A stretch of DNA of 64,000 nt from Leishmania mexicana MHOM/GT/2001/U1103 (Eukaryota; Euglenozoa; Kinetoplastea; Trypanosomatida; Trypanosomatidae): NCBI RefSeq assembly GCF_000234665.1, contig NC_018338.1, positions 1,156,084 through 1,220,083 on the forward strand, in the 5' to 3' direction. A model generated the notes under the pieces. It had not been told where the DNA came from, did no database searches, and saw only the letters and a program-made list of their open reading frames with translations. The position numbers were made by a program, and so were the translations under genes. Of this stretch, positions 31,364 to 42,647 are shown one piece after another (within the stretch, counting starts at the first letter, position 1; every line of letters begins with the position of its first letter).

Positions 31364-32976
31364 AAATGCACTCGGGTTCGATCTGCTCAGGGGGAGTTGG
31401 GGTGTTCGAGAGGTAGAGAATGGGTGATGTGCGGCACGTGAGAACAAGTAGCACGTGGGCGTGTGTGTGTTTGTGTGTGATGTGCGTGTGTGATGAGGGA
31501 GTCGATAAAGTATGCAGCATCAAATGCACGCCATCCGAGGGGTGCGGAAAGGGGACCAAAACGATGTGTGGGGAGGAAAGCGCAAGAAATAGTTTCATAA
31601 ACATTTAGAGAGAGCGGGCCTGAAGCGGCAATGCAGCAGGCTACTTGCGCACGCGGCGAGACGCGAGGAGATGACAGAAACCCCGCAAACGGAGAGAACA
31701 ACCGTCAGCCTCTGAGGCTGGAAAGCCGAGAGAGAGAGAGACGCGCACTCGCACGCCTCTCTCCACACCCTTTTCCCTCTCGCGTTGCGTTCCACGTCCC
31801 CTTGCCACCTAGCTCAGCACCGGCACCACAGACATGTCCACTTGGCCTTTGTTACACGCCATATCTTCAAGGAGAAAGGCGGATGTTCCATGGACACTCG
31901 CACACACATCGCCGTTCTCGTGTGGGCACTTGCAACCCGATGCCCATGAGTAGGAATGGAAACTTTCTTTCAGCTGTCTTCTGCTTCTTGTTTGCGTGTG
32001 AGGACGTCGCTCTGCGCACAAAGGTGACGATTATGGCGCTGGAAAATGGAAGTAGAGAGCACAGAGAAGCACGACCGTCCCGCGCCTTTTGCCTTGCCTC
32101 ACCGCAGTCGTTCACGAGCAGTAAACGCTACGACTGCCCTTCATGTTTCACAAGAAAGGTGCCCCCCATCCTTCCGTGTTTATGCGTCACTCACACATTT
32201 TGCTGTTAAATACAGTTGTCCTCCGCGGTTCAAAAGGAGTCTTTGGGAAGGGCTCCTTGCTAGCACACGGCACATCTGCACACACACGCACATACACATG
32301 CACGCACCAGCACCAACGCCGGCACCCAGACGTGTCAGCCAGAATAAGGGGGAGAGAAGGGGAGAAATCCAGGGAGTCGCTCAAGTTGTCTGTACGCGAG
32401 GGTCACACCCAGGATAGGTGGCATCCTCATCCCCTGCCACACATGCGCGCACACCTACACCGCCCACCACACGAGAATACACGCACGTACAAAAAACGTG
32501 GCGCGACCAACAGCGTCGTTCCACGCTTCTCTTGATGAGGTCAGGCAACTCCACTCGCAGCCTCCTCCCCCCCCCGCCGTTCATTCGACAATAAAACCAG
32601 CCACCCGAATTCCGAGTTGCGGCCATCATCCCCTAGCTCACGTCCCTTTCCTCCAACCGTGCGGCGCTCGTCTCTACCCCCTCCGCTTCTCTCTACATCC
32701 CTTTCTCTGGCACGACCATCTCGCGCCTCGCTTCCAGCATCCATTCGGCATTTTTCTTCATCGGCCGTACCCGTCAGGCACGTTCATTCTCCTTGAACAT
32801 CGCTGGATGCGAGTCGTCAGAGAATGCTGAAAGAAGGAGGAAGGGGCAGACACAGCGATAACAGCGAAAGCGGCACCTCACTCATTACCTCTCTGCCATC
32901 TCGCTTCTGCATTTTGGAAAGCGGCGGACCAGCGGTCCTCAGGCAAACACACCGCACGAAGATGCTGCCATTCGCC
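31364..32976. other. Intergenic region upstream of the helicase
   Basis: This contains the helicase 5' UTR and the 3' flank of the gene at 32977-34785. Short purine runs on the plus strand near 31727-31742 and 31603-31614 could be splice-signal tracts for the helicase, but neither is decisive. A C run lies at 32567-32576. No gene or clear repeat was seen. Confidence 0.5.
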
Positions 32977-34785
32977 CTACTGTTTCATGGCTACAGCATC
33001 TATGTGCAGGGTGTCGAGTGTCTGCTGAAACACTGGCAGGTCCTTGTCCCAGCTCTCCGCCAACGTCTCCCACCGAATAACTAGCAGCGTCGCCCCGCGC
33101 GGCAGCACGTAGGTGCGGCAGCGGCGGCTCTCGCGCGTCTCGTGGAACATGGCGCAGCGAATGCCGCTGATCCCCGTCAAAGTTGTCGAGATCGCCGCCG
33201 CCTCCCCACTGGTGAAGTGGAAGAGGACGTTGTGCACAAACTCTTCGTCATCGTTGGCGAAGACTTCCCAGGTCTTGGGCAGCTCCACGACGTACTCAAT
33301 CGTCATCCGCGGCGACTCCACGTCCTCCGCCGCGTCGCCAAGCGGGTAGTACAGGATCGTGGGCTGCTCTGTCATCCACGGCTCATAGACAACGGCGGAG
33401 CGCGGGTTTACCGAGAAGAGCACACCGAACTTGGGCTGCACGTATACCATTGTCACGACGTTTGTGCACGCGTGCGAGGACGCCGGCAGCGGTCGCGCTT
33501 TCAGCGCCCCCAGCGTCGCCTTGGCCACGGGGTTGGAGACGTCCGTGGCGCCGGAGGCCGCCCACAGCGTCGCCGCAGCAGCCTGCGGGTCTTCGAAAAG
33601 AGCGGAGAAAAGCTCCGCAGAGATGTGCACATCCACGCGGCCTTCCGACATAAAGGAGGACGGTGGAAAGGAGAGGGTCAAGATAGTCCCTTTCGACTGC
33701 GCATCCTCGCCCCCAGTCGAGACCGGCCTGCGAGCTGGAACCGGGGACGCGGCGGGAGTCGTGCGAGACGTGCTCACACACTCGCTCCGCACCGTCCATT
33801 CCGGCGGCACGCAGAGTTCCAACTCGCGCCTCTCCCGCGCGCACACCACGCGGTAGTAGCCGTGGTGGGCCGCGAAGGATGTGCCCGGAACGCGAAAGGC
33901 GCGCGCCGCGGAGTCGCTTCCAAGGGTGACGAGTGGCACTTTGATAGTAGCGCGTGCAATGCATTCTATGGCATCAGCGAGCTCCGTCTTCTCGGAAATC
34001 GTTGGCGGCGTAGCACTGTCAGTTCTCTTCCCTCCGCTCTCCTCACCGTCTTCGGGGGCTCTCGCTGTCCGTGAGAGCGGCGACGCGCCGACAAAATCGG
34101 TCAGCACCGCGACGACCGTATAAGGGCCGTTCATGCCTGCCAGGATGGCACATTCATCACTGACGAGAACGTGACAGAAGGTGCGCGGGAAACAGTTCGG
34201 CCGCCTCCCATCGGGCACGGCGGCAGCACTCTTGACATCTGTGTCCGCGTGCGGCGCCGACTCTGGCAGCGGACTCCACTGCACCGGTTTCTCGGCAAGA
34301 TGCTCTCGAAGCACCGGGTGGTGCGCCAGTACCTCGGCGAGAAAGACTTTTTCGTCTTGCCGTGTCGCGAAGGGACCTGGTGTGTACCCGGTGTAGCTGC
34401 AAAAGATAAACACGGACGGCGTCACGGCCAAGCCGTCTGCGCCGCCTCGCTGAAGCCTCGACGTGCTCGCTGAACGCACGCCACTAGCATCCCTCTCCAA
34501 CTCCTGCATCTCCCTCGGCAGCACTAGCGGAATGGCGGCGCAGTACGGAGGGTAGAAGACCGGAGGGGCCACCCCCCATCCAGCGGGTAGGTCTTCGGGG
34601 CGCACGAGAACTGGAAGCAGAGTGTGCTTCAGCGCCTGTGCGAGCTCATCGTGCATGGCATCTGCTGCCGTCCGGCAAGCAAGCTGACGCTTTTGCTTGC
34701 GCCGGCGTATCATCAGCGTGACGAGAGCAGTTAAGACAGCGGCGCTGGTAACCCAGACCCTGCTGTAATTCGGCTTCGGCTCCAT
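32977..34785 (-). CDS. Unrecognised protein with an N-terminal membrane anchor, 602 residues
   Basis: I do not recognise this family. The protein starts MEPKPNYSR, followed by one hydrophobic segment, VWVTSAAVLTALVTLMI (about 10-26), and a strongly basic RRRKQKRQ. This is the layout of a signal-anchored protein with its bulk in the cytosol, or of an outer mitochondrial membrane protein. The body has spaced conserved-looking blocks such as SVFIFCSYTGYTPGPF, FCHVLVSDECAILAG and the C-terminal VELPKTWEVFANDDEEFVHNVLFHF. A Ser/Pro-rich insert lies in the middle. Phrases like PPEWTV and LPKTWEVF recall PsbP/Mog1-like folds, but that is speculation. The ATG at 34785 is preferred because it directly precedes the anchor; the frame extends 16 codons further. 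Confidence 0.75.
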   Translation of the reverse strand: MEPKPNYSRVWVTSAAVLTALVTLMIRRRKQKRQLACRTAADAMHDELAQALKHTLLPVLVRPEDLPAGWGVAPPVFYPPYCAAIPLVLPREMQELERDASGVRSASTSRLQRGGADGLAVTPSVFIFCSYTGYTPGPFATRQDEKVFLAEVLAHHPVLREHLAEKPVQWSPLPESAPHADTDVKSAAAVPDGRRPNCFPRTFCHVLVSDECAILAGMNGPYTVVAVLTDFVGASPLSRTARAPEDGEESGGKRTDSATPPTISEKTELADAIECIARATIKVPLVTLGSDSAARAFRVPGTSFAAHHGYYRVVCARERRELELCVPPEWTVRSECVSTSRTTPAASPVPARRPVSTGGEDAQSKGTILTLSFPPSSFMSEGRVDVHISAELFSALFEDPQAAAATLWAASGATDVSNPVAKATLGALKARPLPASSHACTNVVTMVYVQPKFGVLFSVNPRSAVVYEPWMTEQPTILYYPLGDAAEDVESPRMTIEYVVELPKTWEVFANDDEEFVHNVLFHFTSGEAAAISTTLTGISGIRCAMFHETRESRRCRTYVLPRGATLLVIRWETLAESWDKDLPVFQQTLDTLHIDAVAMKQ

Positions 34786-37364
34786 TTTGCACAGTGACGC
34801 TCGGCTACCCGATCCTGACTCACAACCCACCAAACAAAGCGCAGCAGTGCCGACGTCGCAAACGGAGCACCAAGGCGTAACGTTGCACTGAAATCACGGG
34901 TGCTCGTGGGAGTGCCAGAAGAAACAACAAACGAAAAGAAGAAGAACGTGAGTCTTCTGTGGTGCGAGAGTAGACTGGCGCACAAACGGTTATTCCGCGC
35001 CTAAAGCAGACAAAGAGAAGGGCCAGCCGACGGATAGACAACAGCGCTGGGGAAGAATTATGCGATAGCCCAGAGAGAGCAGAGAGAAACAGAAACGCAC
35101 AGTAGTGGCCAGATCACCGGAAAAGTGGACTTGGTGTCGGAGTAGAGCCTGGCACGTAAAGGACGGCGGCAGCAACCGTCGGGTCGACGGACACACGCCG
35201 ACAGACCTTCCTGAATGAGGGACAAGGCTGCGACAGAATGACTTCCAGTAGCGAGCAGGTTCAAGCGGAGGGGTGACACCAAAACGGCGACCGCGAGAGG
35301 TGGACAGCGAAAACTCGTATGTTGTGAGAGGCGGGATAGGAAGAGCGGGGGCCACACGAAAACAGCCAAAAAATGTCCGCAGAAGGGAAAGGGGGGAGGG
35401 ACAAAGGCAAAAAAGGAGTAAGAAGGGGCGAACGTACAGCGGTGGAACGCTGCCAACACACAGCACAGACACGCAAAGAGGGATTGTGAGGGGGACAGAG
35501 GTGAATGGGGGAGCGGAAGGGGACTGGCTGCACTCACCGAGAGACAAACACAAGCAAACTCCACGCACGCGCACACAAGCACTCGCGTCTATATGTATAG
35601 ATGTGGAAGAGGAGGGTTAGTCTTCGTTTTCGCTCAGGGTCGATTGATGGAGCGACTACATGCAAAAAGAAATATAGAGAAGGGAGGGTGTCCTGCGTGT
35701 GTTATGTCAGTAGAGAGTTGAAACAGTTCAAATGGAGAAGAACAGACCGAAAAAAAAGTGAAGCACGTGAAAGACAACGGTAATCCTCTTCACACACACA
35801 GGCCAAAATAGTAAGCGTGGGGACCAGTAAAGTAGGAGTGCGTGGGGGAGAGAGGGAGCAAAGAGAGAAAGACTTTTCTGAGTAGTATGTGTGTGTATCG
35901 CTCCCTCTGATACCGACCGCCAGCGGCAAGGTGTATCAATCTTCTGCTGAGGGCTTGCGCAGCGCGTTGGACAACACCGCGTGTAGCACACGGGTGAGCA
36001 ATGACGTCGCCTAGTAAAAAAAGACAAAAAACAGGAGTGTGGAAAGGCACCAACGCCCACAAAAGCAGACAACCGCACACACGCACACACACACAGAGAT
36101 ATACGAAACGAAAATGAAGGGGGCACGCTATGCTAGTTTGAACGGCAGAAAGGAGGATAAAATATGAAAAGCGAGCTAGAGCCCACGTTGCTGGAGTCGA
36201 TCAGTGGTTGCTGTGGTTGTTGTTGTGGTTGTTGTGGTTTGAATTGTTTTTTTATTACTGCGGTGATGATTAGGTTTCGAATGCGGTGAGGGAACAAGGA
36301 AATGAAGGGTTGCAGAGAGAGAGCGTGGAGAAGGGCAGGGGTGTACATCTGATACAGGGTGACGTCTCAGGAGGCACGCGAAGAAGCTGCAGCAGCAGCA
36401 GCGCCGGACGCACGCGACAACCAGCTGATGATGGTAGTATGGAGCGACTCTGAAGCCGTGATATGAAAAAGTGCACTGTGTTTTCGTGAAGCCATCACAA
36501 AAAAAAAGAATAACGTCTCTCACGGAGTATGCTTCCCCCACTCGCACACAGGCACGTGTGCGGAATGACGCCCGTCGCACAGCCTCAGAAGTAAAGGAGA
36601 AGCTGGTTTCTTTTTTTTTACTTGTAGCTTTGTACGTTGCTGTAATGCATCTGGCCTATACCACTCCTGTTCCTCACCCACTGCCCCCTTATTTCATGAC
36701 CAGTGCCTCGCACCATGAACGAAAAAACATCCAATACAAGGCACACTGGCATTGGATTAAATCATGTACATCGGCGCAGTCACGGAGGAAGAGGAGGGTC
36801 GTACAAGGTAAAAAAAGATACAGGAGAAACACACGCCGAAATAAGGCACAGGTCAAACGACGAAGGCGAGAGTGGACGCAGGAGGGAGGGGGGGGGGTAT
36901 GGGCTACACATGATGTACAAGAGATGCAAGGAGGAGAACAAAAACGAGAAGAAGAGTTACGCGTCTGCCAGATATACACAGAACACTAGTGCTGATGCGA
37001 TGGCTAGTATACATGATCTTCAGCATATACATATATATATATAGACATATATATGTAACCACACGTGCATACACTTGCGTCTCCCGCGGTGAATTCTGCG
37101 TGTTGGAGCGCGCGAGAGAGGAAAAAAAAGAAGATGGGGGTGGCACAGTGCGCTCCGGATGCAAAAAAAAAACATGTGAGACAGGCAAAGAGAAAAGCAG
37201 CGGAATGGCCACACGGAAAAAAAAAACCAAAAAGGGAACAAACGACAGTAAACGCTGAGAAGGGGGGAGAGGACGAGGAGAAAAGTGCGAAGCGGCGAAT
37301 GCAAGCAGCAACGCACCTGAAAATCGCAGCTGCATCTCCCAACACACACACACGCGCACCGTGT
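34786..37364. other. 2.6-kb intergenic region
   Basis: This spans the 5' flank of the anchored protein gene and the 3' UTR of the WD-repeat gene. It has several purine-rich runs on the plus strand (for example 35340-35420 and 36780-36900). There is a T/G-rich stretch (TGTGGTTGTTGTTG) near 36206-36240. An AT-rich palindromic cluster at about 37020-37056 could fold into a hairpin in the WD-gene 3' UTR. No gene was recognised. Confidence 0.5.
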
Positions 37365-40300
37365 TTACGTCTCGTGCCATCGACGCGGTCGCCGGAGGCA
37401 CTGACGGAGTTCACTAGAGTACATCTCCAACGTTGACCTACCCTCACACTCGTTGCTGTAGGCTAGCATAGGCGGTAGGCACAGAGCGTTCGCAGAGGTA
37501 AACGATTGGGTCTGGTCTGCCATGTTCTGGGAAGGGGAGTACGCCGTCACGCCCAACAGAAGCGAGGAAGGAGTGAGCCCTCCACTGCCATCTTTCCGGA
37601 GGGCCTTCTTGGGAGGTGTCCGTGCGCCACTAGATTTTTGGTGTACTGAAGCCGATGGCTGCGTGAGCGGCACTCGTGAAGGGCTCCCGTGACGCACCAC
37701 AGCGGAGCTACTCTTTGAATTGGATCTGATCCTCCCCCCATGTGCTCCTTGTGGTAGGTGCGGCTGCTTCCGCTCCTGTTGACTTGCCGCTGCGTTTCTG
37801 TCCGTGTCAACAGCGGAGGCCGTCAGCGCGCATCCTGAGACGCACAGCGTTAGCGCTCCGGCGATGCTGATACTGTTGCACGAAGGCCTGTTCACAGTGC
37901 CGCAGGACTCGATCAGTACCGCGTCTTCCTTGACGCCGAAGGAGTCGATGTCGCCGCTTGTCTCTGCCGCCCTCGCTGCAGTTTCGCCTCGGAGGTTGTT
38001 CGACGCCACCATATTCGTTGTCAGGCTTAGGGCACTCGACGCAGATGCCGCTTCGGTTTGTGAGACTGCAGCGCCTGTGGCTGCCAGCGCTGCGGCTGCT
38101 GCTGTGGCGGTTCGCGCCACATGCCTGGAGACGCTGTCAGCTGGACCCAAAAGAGTGGGCTGCCCCGTCGTTTCCGCACTGTGCCACTTGCTCTCTTCCA
38201 CGTGCACCAGCGTGTTTTGCAAGCCAGGCTGCACTGGCGCGTGCGGCTTCACGCCCCGCGACTCACGCATCGCCATCAGGTCGCGCTTCTGCCAGTCTGA
38301 GATGTGAATCTGCGTACCATTGTCGCGATCGGAGGTGCGCGACGCGCTCAGCGCGGCAGAAGCGGTGTCTCTCGGGCCCGCGCCCCTCTCGAGGGGGTTG
38401 CCTGCGAGCATTGAAGTGTTGTGACGTGAGAGGGGTCTCCAACCACGAGGCACGTCGTTTGAAAGCGCTTGCTCCTTTGTCGGTGAGCGCGATGAGGGTC
38501 GCAAGAAAAGGCTGCCGGGTGCGCCCTTCGGCCCCTGTATGTCGTCCTTCAGCCCTGTCGGTGCGCCGTCGTGCCTAACCGTCGCGATCATCTCCGGGGT
38601 CGAGTAGCGAGAGAGGCTGCTGAAAGACGCGCATCTCTGGCCTACAGAGGACGCTGGCCTGTGGGAGTTCACCGGTGTGCATCGTGTACTCGGCAACGTA
38701 GCCAACCCGCCATGTTCCTCTTTCCCCCACGGCACCGGTGACACGGTCTCTCTGCCTTCCTCTGTCGCCGTCACGTCCTCGTTTCTCGTGCCGTGCGTGC
38801 AGCAGCACAGCTGCGACGCCCCTGTGAGAAAGCCAGCGGCGCTGGCGTCGTTCAAATCATCGTAGCGCGGTAGCTGGGGCAGGCTGAAGATACTGTGAGA
38901 TGGCAGTGTGCTAGCGGCCTCGGCCCTTTGTCCGTTGAGCACACCACTCAGGACCGTCGACTCTTGCGTCAGCCCCCTGTGGTGTTGCCTGGAAGTTGTC
39001 ACTGGCTGGTCGGCGCGATCGGCTCGAGAAAGTCGCCGCTCTGTCGACAAGCAGGCAACCTTTTCTCCCGTATCACAATCGAGGAACCACACCTCGTGGT
39101 CGTAGCCAGAGGTGGCGAGTACGCCACGATCGTCAAGCCACCGCACGCAGACCACACCGCACTGATCATTGTCGCGTCGCGTCGCTGTGGACATATTGCC
39201 GCGATACGTGCAACCTTGGCGGGCTTCTGCACCTGGCTCTGTTGCAGTACTCTGGTTCAAGTGCACTTGCACCGACCGCATCAGTTTCGGGGCTGCGAAG
39301 CCGTCGCCGGCATCCGCTCCAGTGAATTCCGTTGCGGCGGTCAGCGAGAACGCTGGCCGGCTCGCGTAGGTGCAACGAGGCAACTTGTACGCTTGGAGAA
39401 CGGGACACATGCTATAGGTGTGCACGACACCCTCAGAGTCGCCGAGGAACAAGTGATGCTGCCGCCCGTCGTAAGTCGCGGAGGTGAACTCGACGGATGC
39501 GGTCGGAGTCGCCGCGGTGGCAGTCCAGCCATCGCCAGCCCTAGTGTCTCGCGGTGCGTCGGTGGCTGCCCTTCCCGTGGAGATGGTGAGCTTCAAGACG
39601 GACGATGTGCCTTCACCCGAAACCTGCGTCTGATCAGCTGAGGTTCCCTCAAGGATTGACCCCAGTCGCAGCGGATATAACGAGCTGCGCTGTGATGCGC
39701 CTCGCGCCGGCGTTGTCGGTCGTGATGCAACAGATGCAGAGCCACTGCGAGAGAAGCAGGCAAGTTTAGGTAACAGGACCCCAAGCGGCGATGCGCTCGA
39801 ACCAGTCATCTGCAAGATGTTGTGACTGCCAGGGGCTGTGGCTGCAATTGTGTGATAGCACGGGGACGTGGCTGGGTACTGCATGTGCGGCTTTCCTCGC
39901 ATCGCTCCCGTGCTGCCAGGGTGCATCCGCCCCATTACCTGCATCCACGCACGTTCTGCCTCTACTGTGGCGGCTGAAGCAAGTTTAGGGGTGGGATGCT
40001 GCGGATGGTAAAAAACGCTCAACAGTTTGAACCGCTCCACCGCCGGCGCGCATGACCAGCACTGACAAACGCCACCGGCGTGCACCGTCACCAAAGCTGG
40101 TGCACTGTCGAGGAAAATCAGGTCCACAAGACCGTCGTACATGGCAAGCCTCTTCGTCACCGGTGCGTCCATCCACGCCTGCATGTCGTAGATGTACACA
40201 GTCCGCTGCGCATCAGTCACAGCGACAAGTCCCAGCTCCTCCGACACGCGCAGTTGGACCAAAGGCGACGCAGAAACGGAAATGGTGGTCGAAAAGCACA

Positions 40301-42647
40301 CCATCTGATTGTCTTCCTCCGATCGCACTAGCAGCGTCCCATTGGAAGTGATGGCGATCCAAGTGCGCGAGATAGACGAGTAGTGCATCTGCTCTACGAG
40401 CGGCGGCCCACCCCCCTCAGCGCCAGAGCCGAAAGACTTGGCATGCCACCAGACTGCTGCCGTGGCGGCCGTGCATTGTGAAGCGTCCGCCGCGAGGTGC
40501 TGCGTCATGTACCACACAACGCTCCCATCGCTCAGTGACATAAACACGCGGCTGCCAAGCTCGTCAATGCATACCGCCTTGATATCGGCACCGACTTTCG
40601 ATACCCCGGATTCCTTCACCTGACTCAACACACCGCGACGGTATCCGTGTACGCCATCCCACACGCTAAGCCGCGTCGCGCCCTGCACTAGGAACGTGCG
40701 GGTCCGAATGTCATAGAACACATCGTAGCACACCTCCTCCTCGTCACACGCGAACGGCCTGTCACGACTGTGCAACCCCCAGCACACGATGGAGTTGGAG
40801 AAGCCGCAGAGCAGCTCTTGCGTCGACGCGCAGTAACTCAAGCTGTGGCACTGGGGGCCGCCGATGTGGCTCGCCTGCCCCACACCAGCCGGCAGCAAGG
40901 CAAGCAGTCCAAGATTGGCAAAGAGGCCTGCAAGATTGCCGGCGTGTGCCGCGGTGCGCGTGTTGGCTGACGACGCCTTCGCCTCATTCGCCGGCACACT
41001 GCAAAGTGACCCCTTGTGCCGCTGCGGTACGCAACTGCTCCGGAACGACTGCACACACCGCTGCGTAGACGCATCCCAGACCTTCACGACGCTCTCGCAG
41101 TCAGCACTCACCACCTGGTCCGCTGCCGCCATATAAATGAGTGCAATGATGCATGCATTGTGTTCGCCGTGGCCGGCCACGTTGAATAGCGTGCCAGGCA
41201 GGGTGCCGTGCGAGTGCGCCTCCCACCAAAGCAGCTGGCGCCCACACGAGGTCGCTGCCACCACCCAGTCGTGCCCTGCGACGTACACAAGCGTGTTCAA
41301 GTGCTCATTGGCAACCCTACCAAGCTCGAATGACTTCCCCGTGACCAGAGATGTCACCACGAGTCGCCCGTCAAAGCCGGAAGAGTACAGGTGCGCCCCG
41401 TACACGCAGAAGTCCACAAGGCCGCCGGATTGGCGCGTGTGAAGGTTGGCGTAGGTCTGCACCACTGTGAACTCCGTCCCACCGCTGCGCCGGTGAGGTG
41501 CTGTGACGCGCAGCACCTGCCCGAGACTGTTGCCGAGGAAGATCGTCTCCATGTAATCGGCGTAGGTGGGCGATTCGCGCGGCATCGCCTGGATACGAAG
41601 CACTAAACCCTCCAGCTGCAGTGGAGTGATCGTCGTGGCCGCGAGGACGTTCGAGAGAAGCGCACCCCAACCACGCAACAGTCGATCGTCCGGAGAGTAG
41701 CACACGAACAGGTCGCGCGCAGCCAAGTAACAAACAGCCGAGGGAATCACTCCCGGGAGCATATTCGGTGGTGCCGAGTAGACACGCTCGAGAGACTTCT
41801 TCGAATAAAGCATGAAAGGGCAGCTTCGGGTAGACGCAAAGAAAAGCGACTTGTGTCCAGGCAGGCCGTCGAGGAAGCGTATGAGGCCGAGATCCTCGGC
41901 CTCGCGGACGCCCACTGCAGCGCGCCCGAGTCCGGCGTCAACCTCTTGGTCGGCCGACGGTCGAGCTCCCATAGGGACATCCTGGACGCCGCGACAGTAG
42001 TGCCTGAATGTGAGTGCCTCGGCGGAGGTGCTCTTCTTTGGTTTCTGCGGCTTCTGTGAGTGCTTGGATTGGCTCCGCAGCCGCCGCGAGAAGGTAAACT
42101 GATTGAAGGTGCTGTTGCTGAGCCTCGTTCCTGTCATGCCATTGCTCGCCTCGGCGACCAGGTAGTTCACGAAGTCCTCCCACGTGATGCGTTGTTGATT
42201 GTGGACGTTGACGCGGTTGAAGAGGTGTTTCAGGGGTTCGACGGAGCGTGTCGTGACCCCAGCTAGTTCCTGCCGACTGCGGATACGGCGGGTTCGTTCC
42301 GCCTCCCGATTCGTACCGGCGTCATCGAAGGCGGCGGAGGCGAGGGTCACTGGAGCAGTGGCGTGCGCTCGCTGAGGCTGAACGGGTCGGATTACAGATG
42401 CGGGTGGCGAGGAGGCAGAGATGCCGCAACAAGGCTGGGTCCATGAATGCAGGAAAGCAACGCTCGCGTTCGTCGATGCATCAGGGCTGGGGTGTTGCCT
42501 GGCATGCGGTTCAAGCAGTTGTCGGAACTCTGTATAGGAGACCCCTTGTGGAAACGCCTCCCACTCTCGCTGGAGGGTAGCAAGAGATACTTCGTCACCG
42601 AGCACGATCGCCAACTGTGGCATCGTGACTTCCTTCGATGCATGCAT
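37365..42647 (-). CDS. EF-hand-like and WD-repeat protein, 1760 residues
   Basis: The protein has an N-terminal helical region ending in LFNRVNVHNQQRITWEDFVNYLVAEA (about 142-166). This matches the EF-hand that precedes the propellers in the WDR49/WDR64/EFCAB8 group, but the loop (147-158) lacks the usual acidic residues and glycine, so calcium binding is unlikely. Residues about 255-1230 form repeated beta-propeller blades, for example VDFCVYGAHLYSSGFDGRLVV, VVSADCESVVKVWDA and VVCVRWLDDRGVLATSGYDHEVWFLD. The last 500 residues are Ser/Thr/Ala-rich and probably disordered. WDR49/64-type proteins are tied to cilia, so a flagellar role is plausible but inferred. Two in-frame ATGs are possible, 42647 and 42623; I took the first. 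A pyrimidine tract (minus strand) lies near 42737-42758. The neighbour upstream is an LC8-type dynein light chain. Confidence 0.85.
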   Translation of the reverse strand: MHASKEVTMPQLAIVLGDEVSLATLQREWEAFPQGVSYTEFRQLLEPHARQHPSPDASTNASVAFLHSWTQPCCGISASSPPASVIRPVQPQRAHATAPVTLASAAFDDAGTNREAERTRRIRSRQELAGVTTRSVEPLKHLFNRVNVHNQQRITWEDFVNYLVAEASNGMTGTRLSNSTFNQFTFSRRLRSQSKHSQKPQKPKKSTSAEALTFRHYCRGVQDVPMGARPSADQEVDAGLGRAAVGVREAEDLGLIRFLDGLPGHKSLFFASTRSCPFMLYSKKSLERVYSAPPNMLPGVIPSAVCYLAARDLFVCYSPDDRLLRGWGALLSNVLAATTITPLQLEGLVLRIQAMPRESPTYADYMETIFLGNSLGQVLRVTAPHRRSGGTEFTVVQTYANLHTRQSGGLVDFCVYGAHLYSSGFDGRLVVTSLVTGKSFELGRVANEHLNTLVYVAGHDWVVAATSCGRQLLWWEAHSHGTLPGTLFNVAGHGEHNACIIALIYMAAADQVVSADCESVVKVWDASTQRCVQSFRSSCVPQRHKGSLCSVPANEAKASSANTRTAAHAGNLAGLFANLGLLALLPAGVGQASHIGGPQCHSLSYCASTQELLCGFSNSIVCWGLHSRDRPFACDEEEVCYDVFYDIRTRTFLVQGATRLSVWDGVHGYRRGVLSQVKESGVSKVGADIKAVCIDELGSRVFMSLSDGSVVWYMTQHLAADASQCTAATAAVWWHAKSFGSGAEGGGPPLVEQMHYSSISRTWIAITSNGTLLVRSEEDNQMVCFSTTISVSASPLVQLRVSEELGLVAVTDAQRTVYIYDMQAWMDAPVTKRLAMYDGLVDLIFLDSAPALVTVHAGGVCQCWSCAPAVERFKLLSVFYHPQHPTPKLASAATVEAERAWMQVMGRMHPGSTGAMRGKPHMQYPATSPCYHTIAATAPGSHNILQMTGSSASPLGVLLPKLACFSRSGSASVASRPTTPARGASQRSSLYPLRLGSILEGTSADQTQVSGEGTSSVLKLTISTGRAATDAPRDTRAGDGWTATAATPTASVEFTSATYDGRQHHLFLGDSEGVVHTYSMCPVLQAYKLPRCTYASRPAFSLTAATEFTGADAGDGFAAPKLMRSVQVHLNQSTATEPGAEARQGCTYRGNMSTATRRDNDQCGVVCVRWLDDRGVLATSGYDHEVWFLDCDTGEKVACLSTERRLSRADRADQPVTTSRQHHRGLTQESTVLSGVLNGQRAEAASTLPSHSIFSLPQLPRYDDLNDASAAGFLTGASQLCCCTHGTRNEDVTATEEGRETVSPVPWGKEEHGGLATLPSTRCTPVNSHRPASSVGQRCASFSSLSRYSTPEMIATVRHDGAPTGLKDDIQGPKGAPGSLFLRPSSRSPTKEQALSNDVPRGWRPLSRHNTSMLAGNPLERGAGPRDTASAALSASRTSDRDNGTQIHISDWQKRDLMAMRESRGVKPHAPVQPGLQNTLVHVEESKWHSAETTGQPTLLGPADSVSRHVARTATAAAAALAATGAAVSQTEAASASSALSLTTNMVASNNLRGETAARAAETSGDIDSFGVKEDAVLIESCGTVNRPSCNSISIAGALTLCVSGCALTASAVDTDRNAAASQQERKQPHLPQGAHGGRIRSNSKSSSAVVRHGSPSRVPLTQPSASVHQKSSGARTPPKKALRKDGSGGLTPSSLLLGVTAYSPSQNMADQTQSFTSANALCLPPMLAYSNECEGRSTLEMYSSELRQCLRRPRRWHET

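Noticed and set aside
31370..31390. GGGTTCGATCTG near the helicase start as a tRNA B box
   Set aside because: The following bases do not complete the B box, and no A box or acceptor stem is found around it.
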